Of a stretch of 64,000 bases of DNA, positions 8,588 to 17,982 are shown piece by piece. Location: NCBI RefSeq assembly GCF_000695255.1, contig NZ_JMIB01000019.1, forward strand, positions 1 to 64,000, read 5' to 3'. The translations under genes were made by a program, and so were the position numbers. A model generated the notes under the pieces. That model saw only the letters and a list, made by a program, of their open reading frames with translations. It was not told the DNA's origin and made no database searches. The stretch comes from Photobacterium galatheae. Lineage in GTDB: Bacteria; Pseudomonadota; Gammaproteobacteria; Enterobacterales; Vibrionaceae. Position 1 is the first letter of the stretch. Each line of letters begins with the position of its first letter.

Positions 8588-8608
8588 ATCCGTATCAATC
8601 CGCCGTCA

Positions 8609-9403
8609 TTATTCGTTTTTCCATACCGGAGGACGTTTTTCAAAAAACGCCCGGACCCCTTCCCGTTGATCCAATGTATCAAACAGGCGGATAAAACGTT
8701 CCCTTTCCTGAATTAATCCCTGATGTAAAGGGGCAAACCTGGCATGCTGAATGAGTGATTTACATGCCGTCACAGCACTCGGTGATTGATGCGCAACCTC
8801 GGCGGCCAGTTTTTTCGCCGTCTCCAGAGACTGACCCGTTGCCACCACTTCCTCAACCAGACGGATGTCCAGTGCCTGTGATGCGCTGACTCGCTCACCA
8901 CATAAAATCATCCGCTTCGCCCAGCCTTCACCCACCAGCCAGGCGAGATTCTGCGTCCCGCCAGCACAAGGCAACAGCCCAACACTCGCCTCTGGTAAAG
9001 CCATCACCGAATGCGCTTCCGCAATACGAATATCACACGCCAGAGCAACTTCCAGCCCGCCACCCATAGCATAACCATTAATTGCAGCAATCGAGACGCC
9101 ACGAAATTCAGACAACATTTCAAAAGCCTGACCAAAGCAAAACGCCATATCTGCTGCGATCGCCTTGTCGCCCTCGGCAAACAGCTTCAAATCTGCACCG
9201 GCAGAGAAAAACTTTTCCCCTTTGCCAGTCAGCACTAAAGCATAAATGTTTTTATCTTCATTCAGCGCTTTGACCAATGCCTTTAACTGATTCAGACTGT
9301 CCGCCGTCCAGGTATTGGCTGGCGGGTTATTCATCGTCAGTACCGCGACATGGCCATCAATTTCAACTTCAATCGGACCACTTGTTTGTGTCAGTGCGTG
9401 CAT
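8609..9403 (-). CDS. Enoyl-CoA hydratase (branched-chain acyl-CoA pathway)
   Basis: 264-residue crotonase-family hydratase, probably hydrating methacrylyl-CoA and/or tiglyl-CoA. Diagnostic segments are NPPANTW, the oxyanion-hole motif FSAGADLKLF, AINGYAMGGGLEVALACDIRIAE and PEASVGLLPCAGGTQNLAWLVG. The C-terminus FFEKRPPVW matches short-chain hydratases. The two glutamates expected for hydratase activity appear in the GGGLE and PEASVGL contexts. The frame is open to 9535, but ATG 9403 has AAGGA eight bases upstream and gives a family-typical N-terminus. The longer start would also overlap the acyl-CoA dehydrogenase gene. Confidence 0.88.
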   Translation of the reverse strand: MHALTQTSGPIEVEIDGHVAVLTMNNPPANTWTADSLNQLKALVKALNEDKNIYALVLTGKGEKFFSAGADLKLFAEGDKAIAADMAFCFGQAFEMLSEFRGVSIAAINGYAMGGGLEVALACDIRIAEAHSVMALPEASVGLLPCAGGTQNLAWLVGEGWAKRMILCGERVSASQALDIRLVEEVVATGQSLETAKKLAAEVAHQSPSAVTACKSLIQHARFAPLHQGLIQERERFIRLFDTLDQREGVRAFFEKRPPVWKNE

Positions 9404-9531
9404 AACGCCCATCCTTGTTGGGTTGAGATCTATGCAAGGCAACTGGACTGATTGCCGATCCCCTTCATTCACACCGTTGCCACGCTCGAAAAAGCGGAGA
9501 AATGGCAACGGCGCGAAGACATCAGAGTGAT

Positions 9532-10686
9532 TCAAAGCAGTCCAGTATCCTCACTTAATAAACGACGCGCGATGATCAAGCGCATGATTTCGTTTGTTCC
9601 TTCCAGAATTTGATGTACCCGCACATCCCGGAAATGACGTTCAATCGGATATTCCTGAATGTAGCCATAGCCACCATAAAGTTGCAGGGCATGATCACAG
9701 ACGGTAAACCCGACGTCCGTAGCAAAACGCTTGGCCATGGCACAGTATGCGGTCGCTTCCGGATCACGCTTATCCAGCTTTGATGCCGCAAACCGCACCA
9801 ACTGCCGTGCCGCTTCAAGCTCAGTGGCCATGTCGGCCAGCTTGAACTGCAATGCCTGAAACTGTGCGATGGGTTTCCCGAACTGTTTTCGCTCGGTCAT
9901 ATACTGTCTGGCCAGGTTCAGCGCCTGCTGCGCCGTCCCCACAGAACAGGTGGCGATATTAATCCGGCCGCCATCCAGCCCTTTCATGGCAAAGCGGAAC
10001 CCTTCGCCTTCCTCACCCAAACGGTCATGAACCGGAATTTTCACTTTGTCGAATGTGACCGCTCGTGTTGGCTGACTGTGCCAGCCAAGTTTCGGCTCTT
10101 TTCGGCCATAACTGATGCCTTCAGCATCGGCTGGCACAATAAAGGCAGAAATCCCGTTCGCGCCGTTCTCTCCGGTACGAGCCATCACAACCAGCACATC
10201 GGTATCGCCTGCACCCGAAATAAAAGCTTTTGACCCCGAAATTTCATAGTGATCACCTCTGCGTTCCGCCCGGGTGGCCAGAGATGCCGCATCTGAACCC
10301 GCATTGGCTTCAGTCAGACAATAAGATCCCAGCCACTCGCCTGTGATCAATTTCGGACAACATTCAGATCGGGCCTGCTCAGTCGCAAAACTGGCGATCA
10401 TCCAGGTCACCATGTTGTGAATGGTCATAAAGGCTGTCGTTGAAGTACAACCCATTGCCAGTTGTTCAAAAATGATCGAGGCATCAAGCCGGCTCAGCCC
10501 CATACCGCCGGATTCTGTTGGGGTGTACAGGCTAAGAAAACCCATTTCTCCAGCTTTACGCAGTACATCTTTCGGAAACGTTGAGGTTTCATCCCAGCTC
10601 GCCGCCATAGGCAGCAACTGTTCCTGAGAAAACTGCCGTGCGGCCTCAGCAAATGCACGCTGATCATCGTTCAGTTCAAAATCCAT
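9532..10686 (-). CDS. Acyl-CoA dehydrogenase, probable isobutyryl-CoA dehydrogenase
   Basis: FAD-dependent acyl-CoA dehydrogenase of 384 residues. It has the signature ALxxM-type segment CLTEANAGSDAASLATRA, the FAD/substrate motif [40 protein letters not shown], and the C-terminal QLYGGYGYIQEYPIERHFRDVR. The catalytic Glu lies in the ILEGTNEIMRLIIARRLL context used by short-chain dehydrogenases. GGAG is the ribosome-binding site. Its place between mmsA and the hydratase suggests it oxidises isobutyryl-CoA (valine) or 2-methylbutyryl-CoA (isoleucine). Isovaleryl-CoA is handled by the separate liuA. Confidence 0.9.
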   Translation of the reverse strand: MDFELNDDQRAFAEAARQFSQEQLLPMAASWDETSTFPKDVLRKAGEMGFLSLYTPTESGGMGLSRLDASIIFEQLAMGCTSTTAFMTIHNMVTWMIASFATEQARSECCPKLITGEWLGSYCLTEANAGSDAASLATRAERRGDHYEISGSKAFISGAGDTDVLVVMARTGENGANGISAFIVPADAEGISYGRKEPKLGWHSQPTRAVTFDKVKIPVHDRLGEEGEGFRFAMKGLDGGRINIATCSVGTAQQALNLARQYMTERKQFGKPIAQFQALQFKLADMATELEAARQLVRFAASKLDKRDPEATAYCAMAKRFATDVGFTVCDHALQLYGGYGYIQEYPIERHFRDVRVHQILEGTNEIMRLIIARRLLSEDTGLL

Positions 10687-10709
10687 CGCTTTACTCCGTC
10701 GGGTCAGTC

Positions 10710-12206
10710 TTAATGATCGATATTAATCGTCAGGTTCGGGCCTTTTGGAATATCATCATCAAACCAACGCGCAGTCACCGTTTTCGTTTCCGTATAGAAA
10801 CGCACGGCCTGTTTACCGTAAGCATGCAGATCGCCATAGAAGCTGCCCCGCCAGCCGGTAAATGAGAAGAATGGCAATGGCACCGGAATCGGCACGTTAA
10901 TACCAACCTGACCGACCTGAATTTCATGCTGGAATTTGCGGGCTGCCGCACCGTTCGCGGTAAAAATCGATGTCCCGTTACCGTACGGGTTGTCATTAAT
11001 CAGTGCGATGGCTTCTTCCAGTGAACTCACCTCCACACAGACCAGCACCGGCCCGAAGATCTCTTCGCGATAAATGCTCATGTCCGGCGTTACACCACTG
11101 AACAGCGTTGGTCCCACCCAGTTTCCTGCCGGGTAGTCTTTGACCGTGCAATCACTCCCGTCGAGTTCACACACCGCCCCTTGCGCTTTCCCTTCCTGAA
11201 TCAGTCGCAGTACCCGGGTTTTGGCTTCCGGGTTAATTAAAGGCCCGTAAGCTGCGTCTTCTTCATCCCAGCCGCCGGGCTTCATTTTCGCCATGGCTTC
11301 TTTCAGTTCAGGGATCCAGTCTTTGGCGCCATCGACAAAAACCGCCACGGAAATGGCCATGCAGCGTTGTCCCGCCGCACCGACAGAAGAACCGACCAGA
11401 TTATTTATCACCTGTTGTTTGTTCGCATCCGGCATGACAACCAGATGGTTTTTTGCCCCGGCAAACGCCTGAACCCGTTTCAGGTGATGCGTCCCGGTCT
11501 GATAGATATAACGCGCCACCGGTACGGAACCCACGAAAGAAACGGTGCGGATATCCGGATGCGCCAGCAGATGATCGACCTGCGCTTTGCGCCCATGGAC
11601 CAACTGCAACACACCCGGGGGCGCACCCGCCTGTTCGAACAGTTCCGCCAATCTGACCGACGTCAGCGGCACCTGCTCAGAAGGTTTCAGCACAAAAGTA
11701 TTCCCGGCCGCAATCGCCAGCGGGAACATCCAGAGCGGAATCATGGCCGGAAAATTAAACGGGGTTATCCCGCTGCATACACCCAAAGGCTGAGTCAGGG
11801 AATAAGTGTCGATATTGGTGGCAACATTTTCGCTGGTTTCACCCATCATCAGGCTGGCAATATTGGCAGCCTGTTCCACCACTTCAATGCCGCGCCAGAC
11901 ATCCCCCTTGGCATCGGCAAGGATTTTGCCCGTCTCGCTGGAAAGCAGACAAGCCAGTTCGTCATGATGCGCTTTCAGAAGTTGCTGATAACTCAGCATC
12001 AGCCTTGCCCGCTCAGGCACCGGCACATTTTTCCACTTCTCAAAGGTTCTTTTCGCACTGGCAATCGCTTCATCCATTTCTGAGATTGATGCACAGGGCA
12101 AATGGGCAATCACTTCATTGGTGGCCGGGTTCGTCACATCAATCCATTCTTCTGACTGTGACTGGCGGAATTGACCATCAATAAACAGGGGTACTCTCTC
12201 AATCAT
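10710..12206 (-). CDS. mmsA: Methylmalonate-semialdehyde dehydrogenase (CoA-acylating)
   Basis: Oxidative decarboxylation of (methyl)malonate semialdehyde to propionyl-CoA (or acetyl-CoA), the last step of valine degradation. The 498-residue aldehyde dehydrogenase has the opening [27 protein letters not shown] typical of MmsA. It also has the nucleotide-binding [19 protein letters not shown], the segment [14 protein letters not shown], and the active-site cysteine in [14 protein letters not shown] (near residue 282). EEIFGPVL and the C-terminal [12 protein letters not shown] complete the family pattern. A GAGG ribosome-binding site precedes the start. It forms an operon with the thiolase gene upstream and the acyl-CoA dehydrogenase gene downstream. 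Confidence 0.96.
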   Translation of the reverse strand: MIERVPLFIDGQFRQSQSEEWIDVTNPATNEVIAHLPCASISEMDEAIASAKRTFEKWKNVPVPERARLMLSYQQLLKAHHDELACLLSSETGKILADAKGDVWRGIEVVEQAANIASLMMGETSENVATNIDTYSLTQPLGVCSGITPFNFPAMIPLWMFPLAIAAGNTFVLKPSEQVPLTSVRLAELFEQAGAPPGVLQLVHGRKAQVDHLLAHPDIRTVSFVGSVPVARYIYQTGTHHLKRVQAFAGAKNHLVVMPDANKQQVINNLVGSSVGAAGQRCMAISVAVFVDGAKDWIPELKEAMAKMKPGGWDEEDAAYGPLINPEAKTRVLRLIQEGKAQGAVCELDGSDCTVKDYPAGNWVGPTLFSGVTPDMSIYREEIFGPVLVCVEVSSLEEAIALINDNPYGNGTSIFTANGAAARKFQHEIQVGQVGINVPIPVPLPFFSFTGWRGSFYGDLHAYGKQAVRFYTETKTVTARWFDDDIPKGPNLTINIDH

Positions 12207-12298
12207 TTTTCACGTCCTCTAAACTGTCTTTTCCATTGCTGGTGATACAGCGACCAGATGCGAATGTTTTACTGAGCTGGCATTTACTGAGCCGGAAA

Positions 12299-13564
12299 TT
12301 ACCGAGACGGAAGCTCAATAGCGATGGCCGTTGCTTCACCGCCACCAATACACAAAGAAGCGACGCCCCGACTGACTGGCTCACCCGCTTGTTGCTTACG
12401 GCGCAGCGCATGAATCAGACTCACAATAATGCGGGCACCACTGGCACCAATCGGATGACCCAATGCACAGGCGCCGCCATGAATATTGACCTTGTTGGCA
12501 TCCAGTTGCAGTTCACGGACCGCAATTTGCGTGACTACGGCAAACGCTTCATTGATTTCCCAGAGATCCACGTCATCGGTTTGCCATTGCAACTGTTCAA
12601 GCAACTGCCGAATGGCATCTACCGGTGCAATGGTAAATTCAGACGGGAGACGGGCATGCGTCGATTGACCGCGAAGAATCGCCAGCGGCTCAAAGCCATG
12701 CTGCCGGGCTGTGTCGCTGTCCATCAGCAGCAAAGCGGCTGCACCATCGGCAATAGAACTGGAGTTTGCCGCCGTCACACTGCCCGCTTTGGCAAATACC
12801 GGCTTCAGTTTCGGGATCTTCGTCGGATCGACTTCTCCCGGGTGTTCATCCATTTTGAGCAGATGCTCACCTTTTCGATCAGCAACCACCACAGGGCAGG
12901 TTTCATCATCAAAAGCGCCAGCTTCAATCGCCTGACAGGCTCGCTGGACAGACATCGCCGCCCATTCATCCATGTCTTCACGGCTAAACGCTTTCGCATC
13001 GGCAATCTGCTGGGCATAAACGCCCATCAGTTCCCCTTCATAGGCATCCTGCAAACCATCCAGAAACAGGTGGTCATGGGTCGTCTGGTGTCCTAAACGA
13101 AAACCGCCCCTGACCTGCTTCAGCAGATAAGGGGCGTTGGTCATACTTTCCATCCCGCCGGCAATCGCGGTCTGAATACTGCCGGCTCGAATCATATCTG
13201 CGGCAAGCATCACGGTTTTCATCCCTGAACCACAGACTTTATTGACCGTCACACAGCCGGTAGAAATCGGCAAACCCGCGTTGAGTGCCGCCTGACGCGC
13301 CGGTGCCTGACCACAACCGGCAGGCAGGACACATCCCATCAGGACTTCATCAATCCTGAGACCATCGGCCTTGGTCGGGAAGAGTTCATCAGTAAAAATC
13401 CCGATGCTTTCGAGGGTGCCTTTGATGGCATACGCCCCTAAAGTCGGTGAGGACAACGACGAAAACTGCCCCTGAAAACTGCCTAAAGGGGTACGTTTGG
13501 CTGAGACGATCCACACTTCTTTCTCGGTTGAGGGTACTGCAGTTGAACTGGTGCTGGTTTCCAT
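12299..13564 (-). CDS. Acetyl-CoA C-acyltransferase (thiolase)
   Basis: 421-residue thiolase that cleaves 2-methylacetoacetyl-CoA or acetoacetyl-CoA. The acyl-accepting cysteine is C111 in VNKVCGSGMK. The catalytic His lies in HGGACALGHPIGASGARI, and the second Cys in SLCIGGGEATAIAIE. It begins with a short extra N-terminal segment before VWIVSAKRTPLGSF. It is the first gene of the leftward operon and faces the LiuR-type operators at 13584-13628. In this context it probably completes isoleucine degradation (acetyl-CoA plus propionyl-CoA) and may also accept acetoacetyl-CoA. Confidence 0.92.
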   Translation of the reverse strand: METSTSSTAVPSTEKEVWIVSAKRTPLGSFQGQFSSLSSPTLGAYAIKGTLESIGIFTDELFPTKADGLRIDEVLMGCVLPAGCGQAPARQAALNAGLPISTGCVTVNKVCGSGMKTVMLAADMIRAGSIQTAIAGGMESMTNAPYLLKQVRGGFRLGHQTTHDHLFLDGLQDAYEGELMGVYAQQIADAKAFSREDMDEWAAMSVQRACQAIEAGAFDDETCPVVVADRKGEHLLKMDEHPGEVDPTKIPKLKPVFAKAGSVTAANSSSIADGAAALLLMDSDTARQHGFEPLAILRGQSTHARLPSEFTIAPVDAIRQLLEQLQWQTDDVDLWEINEAFAVVTQIAVRELQLDANKVNIHGGACALGHPIGASGARIIVSLIHALRRKQQAGEPVSRGVASLCIGGGEATAIAIELPSR

Positions 13565-13583
13565 TTTCCAGGCTCCGCTTTTC

Positions 13584-13599
13584 TTGACGTTTACGTAAG
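13584..13599. promoter_or_regulatory. LiuR-type operator, copy 1
   Basis: The 16-mer TTGACGTTTACGTAAG, in the divergent region between the thiolase and liuR genes. It matches copy 2 in opposite orientation at 14 of 16 positions. The ACGTTTACGT core resembles sites described for LiuR, the MerR-type regulator of branched-chain catabolism in proteobacteria. The assignment is inferred from sequence and context. Confidence 0.75.
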
Positions 13600-13612
13600 C
13601 ATAGCACTAACA

Positions 13613-13628
13613 TTTACGTAAACGTTAA
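13613..13628. promoter_or_regulatory. LiuR-type operator, copy 2 (inverted)
   Basis: The plus strand reads TTTACGTAAACGTTAA; its reverse complement, TTAACGTTTACGTAAA, is a near-identical inverted partner of the site at 13584-13599. The pair would place one operator next to each divergent promoter, one for the mms-type operon and one for liuR-liuABCDE. Confidence 0.75.
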
Positions 13629-13764
13629 GAAACATCAACACAACAATATTGATTGATCAGCGTACAGATTTGTTGCCATTTCCGGAGAAAGCACCGTGTT
13701 CTGGTCTCACTCTGACGAGGTTGCTTTTCAGTCCCGCTTTTACGAACATCGGGAGGACAGCAGT

Positions 13765-14190
13765 GTGGCAGATACCTTTAAGATCAGCGAGCTGGCAAAA
13801 GAATTTGGCGTCACGACCCGCAGTATTCGCTTTTATGAAGACGTGGGTCTGCTCCAGCCGGAAAGAGACGGCACAATCCGAGTCTATCAACGCCGGGATA
13901 AAACCCGGCTGAAGCTGATTCTTCGCGGAAAGCGACTTGGATTTTCTCTGGCTGAAATTCGTGAACTCTTTGATTTATACGATACAAATCAAAGTGATAG
14001 CCAGCTTCAGCAAATGATTAAAATCATTGATGACAAACAAGCGAAACTCCAGCGGCAGTTAGACGACATCGAAGTCATGATGCAAGAATTGAACACGGCG
14101 AAAGCACGATGTCAGCAAGCGCTGGACGACAAAAGCACCAACCGAAAACGCAGAAAAAACAATCACAGTCAGTCGAAATATGAAGGCTGA
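13765..14190 (+). CDS. liuR: MerR-family regulator of branched-chain amino acid catabolism
   Basis: 141-residue MerR-type regulator. The N-terminal winged-helix domain is FKISELAKEFGVTTRSIRFYEDVGLLQPERDGTIRVY, followed by the KLILRGKRLGFSLAEIRELFDLY segment and a coiled coil (about residues 78-122) that mediates dimerisation. A GTG start at 13765 is chosen because GGGAGGA lies seven bases upstream. The frame extends back to 13696 without a ribosome-binding site. It stands at the head of liuABCDE and diverges from the valine/isoleucine operon, with two operators between. Family members repress these genes until pathway CoA intermediates accumulate. The C-terminus is strongly basic. Confidence 0.9.
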   Translation: MADTFKISELAKEFGVTTRSIRFYEDVGLLQPERDGTIRVYQRRDKTRLKLILRGKRLGFSLAEIRELFDLYDTNQSDSQLQQMIKIIDDKQAKLQRQLDDIEVMMQELNTAKARCQQALDDKSTNRKRRKNNHSQSKYEG

Positions 14191-14265
14191 GACAATCACT
14201 GATCATCCTGAGAATTTAGTCGTTTCTCATGACTCGTCCGAATATTCGGATACAAGGGAGATGCT

Positions 14266-15435
14266 ATGAAAGACCTGTTTACCCCGCTCAATTTTGGCCT
14301 TGGTGAAACCCTGGACATGCTCCGGGAGCATGTCAATCATTTTGCAGCCGATGCCATTGCACCGCTCGCAGAACAGATTGATAAAGACAACCTCTTCCCC
14401 GCTCATCTTTGGGAAAAGCTAGGCAACATGGGCTTACTCGGCGTCACCGTCAGCGAAGAATTTGGCGGTGCCGGGATGGGCTATCTGGCCCATGTGGTCG
14501 CGATGGAAGAAATCAGCCGGGCATCTGCGTCTGTCGGGCTGAGCTATGGGGCTCACTCCAACTTGTGTGTCAACCAGATTTACCGAAATGGCACACAGGC
14601 ACAGAAGGAGAAATACCTGCCGAAACTGATCAGCGGTGAGCACGTCGGCGCACTGGCCATGAGCGAAGCCAATGCAGGCTCAGATGTTGTCAGCATGCAG
14701 CTGAAAGCCGAAAAAAAAGGCGAGGTCTTTGTCCTGAACGGCAACAAAATGTGGATTACCAACGGGCCGGATGCCCATACCTTTGTGGTCTATGCCAAAA
14801 CCGATGGACAGGCAAAATCCCGTGGGATCAGTGCGTTCATCATTGAGCGCGATTTTCCCGGTTTCACCCGGGCGCAAAAACTCGACAAGCTGGGCATGCG
14901 CGGGTCTAACACCTGCGAACTCGTGTTCAGCAACTGTGAAGTTCCGGCTGAAAACCTGCTGGGGAAACTCAATCAGGGCGTTGAAGTGCTGATGAGCGGA
15001 CTGGATTACGAACGAGTTGTGCTTGCGGCCGGTCCGCTGGGAATCATGCGTGCCTGTCTGGATATCTGCCTGCCCTATATCCATGACCGCAAACAATTTG
15101 GCAAGCCCATTGGCGAGTTCCAACTGATTCAGGCCAAAGTTGCTGACATGTATACCCGTATGAATGCCGCACGCGCGTATGTGTATACCGTTGCCGCGGC
15201 ATGTGATCGCGGGGAAACCACGCGTCAGGATGCGGCAGGCGTTATTTTGTACTGCGCAGAACTGGCAACACAAATGGCATTGGATGCCATTCAGATCCTC
15301 GGCGGTAACGGCTATATCAACGAATTTCCGACCGGACGACTGCTCCGTGATGCCAAGCTCTATGAAATCGGTGCTGGCACCTCTGAGATTCGCCGCATGC
15401 TGATTGGCCGCGAGCTGTTCGAACAAAGCCGCTAA
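14266..15435 (+). CDS. liuA: Isovaleryl-CoA dehydrogenase
   Basis: Oxidises isovaleryl-CoA to 3-methylcrotonyl-CoA using FAD and electron-transfer flavoprotein (leucine pathway). The 389-residue protein has the acyl-CoA dehydrogenase signatures [16 protein letters not shown] and [19 protein letters not shown]. The catalytic base sits in [16 protein letters not shown], the position used by isovaleryl-CoA dehydrogenases. The C-terminal segment reads [19 protein letters not shown], with Gly where short-chain enzymes place Glu. This distinguishes it from the dehydrogenase at 9532-10686. An AAGGGAG ribosome-binding site precedes the ATG. It is the first structural gene of the liu operon. Confidence 0.96.
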   Translation: MKDLFTPLNFGLGETLDMLREHVNHFAADAIAPLAEQIDKDNLFPAHLWEKLGNMGLLGVTVSEEFGGAGMGYLAHVVAMEEISRASASVGLSYGAHSNLCVNQIYRNGTQAQKEKYLPKLISGEHVGALAMSEANAGSDVVSMQLKAEKKGEVFVLNGNKMWITNGPDAHTFVVYAKTDGQAKSRGISAFIIERDFPGFTRAQKLDKLGMRGSNTCELVFSNCEVPAENLLGKLNQGVEVLMSGLDYERVVLAAGPLGIMRACLDICLPYIHDRKQFGKPIGEFQLIQAKVADMYTRMNAARAYVYTVAAACDRGETTRQDAAGVILYCAELATQMALDAIQILGGNGYINEFPTGRLLRDAKLYEIGAGTSEIRRMLIGRELFEQSR

Positions 15436-15461
15436 GTATCCATACAACAGGGACAGATATC

Positions 15462-17075
15462 ATGGCGATACTTGAGAGCCACATTCAGCCACATGACACA
15501 CAGTTTCAGCACAATCATCAGGCCATGTCTGCACTGGTCGATGACCTTCAGACCCGGTTAAGCATTCAGCTTCAGGGCGGCGGTGAACAGGCGCAAGCCA
15601 GACAGCGGTCGAAAGGCAAACTCCCGGTGCGGGAACGGATTGACCGGTTACTGGATACTGGCAGTGCCTTTCTGGAAGTCGGTCAATTTGCTGCCTGGGA
15701 AGTTTATGATGAGGCCATTCCCTGTGCGGGTGTGGTCGCTGGGATTGGACAGGTATCGGGCACAGAGGTGATGATCATTGCCAATGATCCAACGGTCAAA
15801 GGTGGCACTTATTATCCGTTAACCGTCAAAAAACATTTAAGAGCACAGGAGATAGCGGAACGCTGTCACCTGCCCTGCCTCTATCTGGTCGACTCCGGTG
15901 GTGCCAACCTGCCGCATCAGGCCGAAGTTTTTCCGGATAAAGATCATTTCGGACGGATCTTTTTCAATCAGGCCAGAATGTCGGCCAAAGGCATCCCGCA
16001 AATTGCCATTGTGCTGGGGCTGTGTACGGCAGGTGGCGCGTATGTACCTGCCATGGCTGATGTCGCCATCATGGTGAAAAATCAGGGCACCATTTTTCTG
16101 GCCGGTCCGCCTCTGGTAAAGGCTGCAACGGGTGAAGATGTCAGCGCAGAAGCACTCGGCGGCGCCGATGTGCATTGCAAAACCTCTGGCGTCGCTGACT
16201 ATTACGCCGACGATGAACCCCATGCGCTGGCGTTAGCCCGGCAAGCCGTCGACAGCTGCCATCGGCATACAGCATCACCACTATCCAGACAGCCAGAACC
16301 CATCAAAGCGCCGCTTTATCCGGCGACCGATCTGTATGGCATTGTCGGCACCGATCTGCGTAAGCAAATCGATGCCCGAGAAGTGATTGCCCGGCTGGTG
16401 GATGGTTCAGAATTTGATGAATTTAAAGCCCTTTACGGTGACACCCTGATTTGCGGTTTTGCTCGCTTGCATGGTTACCCTGTCGGCATCGTGGCAAATA
16501 ACGGAATATTGTTTTCAGAATCAGCCCAAAAAGGCGCGCATTTTATTCAGCTTTGTACGCAACGCAATATTCCACTGCTGTTTTTGCAGAACATTACAGG
16601 GTTTATGGTGGGCCAGAAATACGAAGCAGAAGGCATTGCCAAGCATGGTGCCAAAATGGTGATGGCGGTTGCCTGCGCCAATGTGCCGAAATTTACGGTG
16701 ATCATCGGTGGATCTTACGGTGCCGGCAATTACGGAATGTGTGGCCGTGCTTATGATCCAACGCTGATCTGGATGTGGCCCAATGCCCGCATTTCTGTCA
16801 TGGGGGGCGAACAAGCGGCTGGTGTGCTGGCGCAGGTGACCCGCGACATCAAACAACGCAAAGGTGAAAACTGGTCTGCCGAAGACGAAGCAACCTTTAA
16901 ACGCCCCATCCGGGAACAGTACGAAAAAGAAGGTTCGCCTTACTTTGCCAGTGCACGACTGTGGGACGACGGCATCATCGATCCGGCCCAAACCAGAGAT
17001 GTCCTGGGAATGGCACTGAAAGCCGCACACCATGCACCGGCTGAAGACAGCCAGTTTGGCATTTTCCGAATGTAA
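15462..17075 (+). CDS. liuB: Methylcrotonyl-CoA carboxylase, carboxyltransferase (beta) subunit
   Basis: Transfers carboxyl from biotin to 3-methylcrotonyl-CoA. The 537-residue protein has two crotonase-like halves. The N-half includes [39 protein letters not shown], with glycine-rich [15 protein letters not shown]. The C-half includes [43 protein letters not shown] and [17 protein letters not shown]. Motifs and length fit MCC beta rather than propionyl-CoA carboxylase beta. It lies 26 bp after liuA, with GGGACAG as a modest ribosome-binding site, and acts with LiuD. Confidence 0.95.
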   Translation: MAILESHIQPHDTQFQHNHQAMSALVDDLQTRLSIQLQGGGEQAQARQRSKGKLPVRERIDRLLDTGSAFLEVGQFAAWEVYDEAIPCAGVVAGIGQVSGTEVMIIANDPTVKGGTYYPLTVKKHLRAQEIAERCHLPCLYLVDSGGANLPHQAEVFPDKDHFGRIFFNQARMSAKGIPQIAIVLGLCTAGGAYVPAMADVAIMVKNQGTIFLAGPPLVKAATGEDVSAEALGGADVHCKTSGVADYYADDEPHALALARQAVDSCHRHTASPLSRQPEPIKAPLYPATDLYGIVGTDLRKQIDAREVIARLVDGSEFDEFKALYGDTLICGFARLHGYPVGIVANNGILFSESAQKGAHFIQLCTQRNIPLLFLQNITGFMVGQKYEAEGIAKHGAKMVMAVACANVPKFTVIIGGSYGAGNYGMCGRAYDPTLIWMWPNARISVMGGEQAAGVLAQVTRDIKQRKGENWSAEDEATFKRPIREQYEKEGSPYFASARLWDDGIIDPAQTRDVLGMALKAAHHAPAEDSQFGIFRM

Positions 17076-17100
17076 CCGTCTGAAAAAGTGAGGTCACACC

Positions 17101-17982
17101 ATGACATCTCAAATAACGCCTGTATTTCAGCCGGGCAACATTGCGGAAATCCTGCATGCGACCGCCCGGGACACTGTCCTTTGCACCATCAATCGTCAGG
17201 GGGTTGCAACCCTGACGATCAACCGATCCGAAAAATATAATGCCTTTGACGATCAGCTCATTGCAGCCCTGAGACACTATCTGAAACAACTGGCCCGTCA
17301 TCCGGATATTCGCGTCCTGTTACTGCGGGCTGCCGGTAAACATTTCTCATCGGGCGCTGACCTGAACTGGATGAAATCAATGGCAGGGAAGAGCCGTCAT
17401 GACAATCTGAATGACGCACAGGCACTGGCTCTGCTCATGCATGAGCTGGATACCTTTCCGCATCCGACGCTCGTTTCTGTTCAGGGCTCTGCATTTGGCG
17501 GGGCGCTGGGACTCATCTGCTGCTGTGACATCGCGATAGGCACCGAAAATACGCGTTTTTGTTTCAGTGAAGTCAAACTGGGCCTGATTCCCGCCACCAT
17601 TGGCCCTTATGTCTGTCGCACCCTCGGGCAACGCCAGGCCCGGCGTCTGTTGCTGACGGCGGAAACCGTGAATGCAAAACGCGCACAAGCGCTGGGAATT
17701 CTGCATGATGTCTGTCCTGAAGCGCAGCTTGAAGAACGGCTGCAACTGGAAATCACGACGCTGCTTGCAAACAGTCCTCAGGCGATGAGTCAGGTCAAAT
17801 TACTTTGCCGCCACTGTGAAACTTCCCCAATCAATGACGAACTGATTCAACTGACCAGTGAAATGATTGCCGACATCCGTGTCTCAGCGCAAGGTCAGGA
17901 AGGTTTATCCGCGTTTTTTGACAAACGCCCCCCAAACTGGGTTCAACACTATCAATCAATGCAAGGAGAGCAAGATGAGTAA
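17101..17982 (+). CDS. liuC: 3-methylglutaconyl-CoA hydratase
   Basis: Crotonase-family hydratase converting 3-methylglutaconyl-CoA to HMG-CoA. In the 293 residues, NRSEKYNAFDDQLIAAL, the oxyanion-hole segment HFSSGADLNWMKSMAG, SVQGSAFGGALGLICCCDIAIG and FSEVKLGLIPATIGPYV match the LiuC group. The NWMKSM and LGLIPA variants are characteristic. The N-terminus is about 30 residues longer than usual; an internal start cannot be excluded. Its stop codon overlaps the liuD start by 8 bp, indicating translational coupling. Confidence 0.93.
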   Translation: MTSQITPVFQPGNIAEILHATARDTVLCTINRQGVATLTINRSEKYNAFDDQLIAALRHYLKQLARHPDIRVLLLRAAGKHFSSGADLNWMKSMAGKSRHDNLNDAQALALLMHELDTFPHPTLVSVQGSAFGGALGLICCCDIAIGTENTRFCFSEVKLGLIPATIGPYVCRTLGQRQARRLLLTAETVNAKRAQALGILHDVCPEAQLEERLQLEITTLLANSPQAMSQVKLLCRHCETSPINDELIQLTSEMIADIRVSAQGQEGLSAFFDKRPPNWVQHYQSMQGEQDE

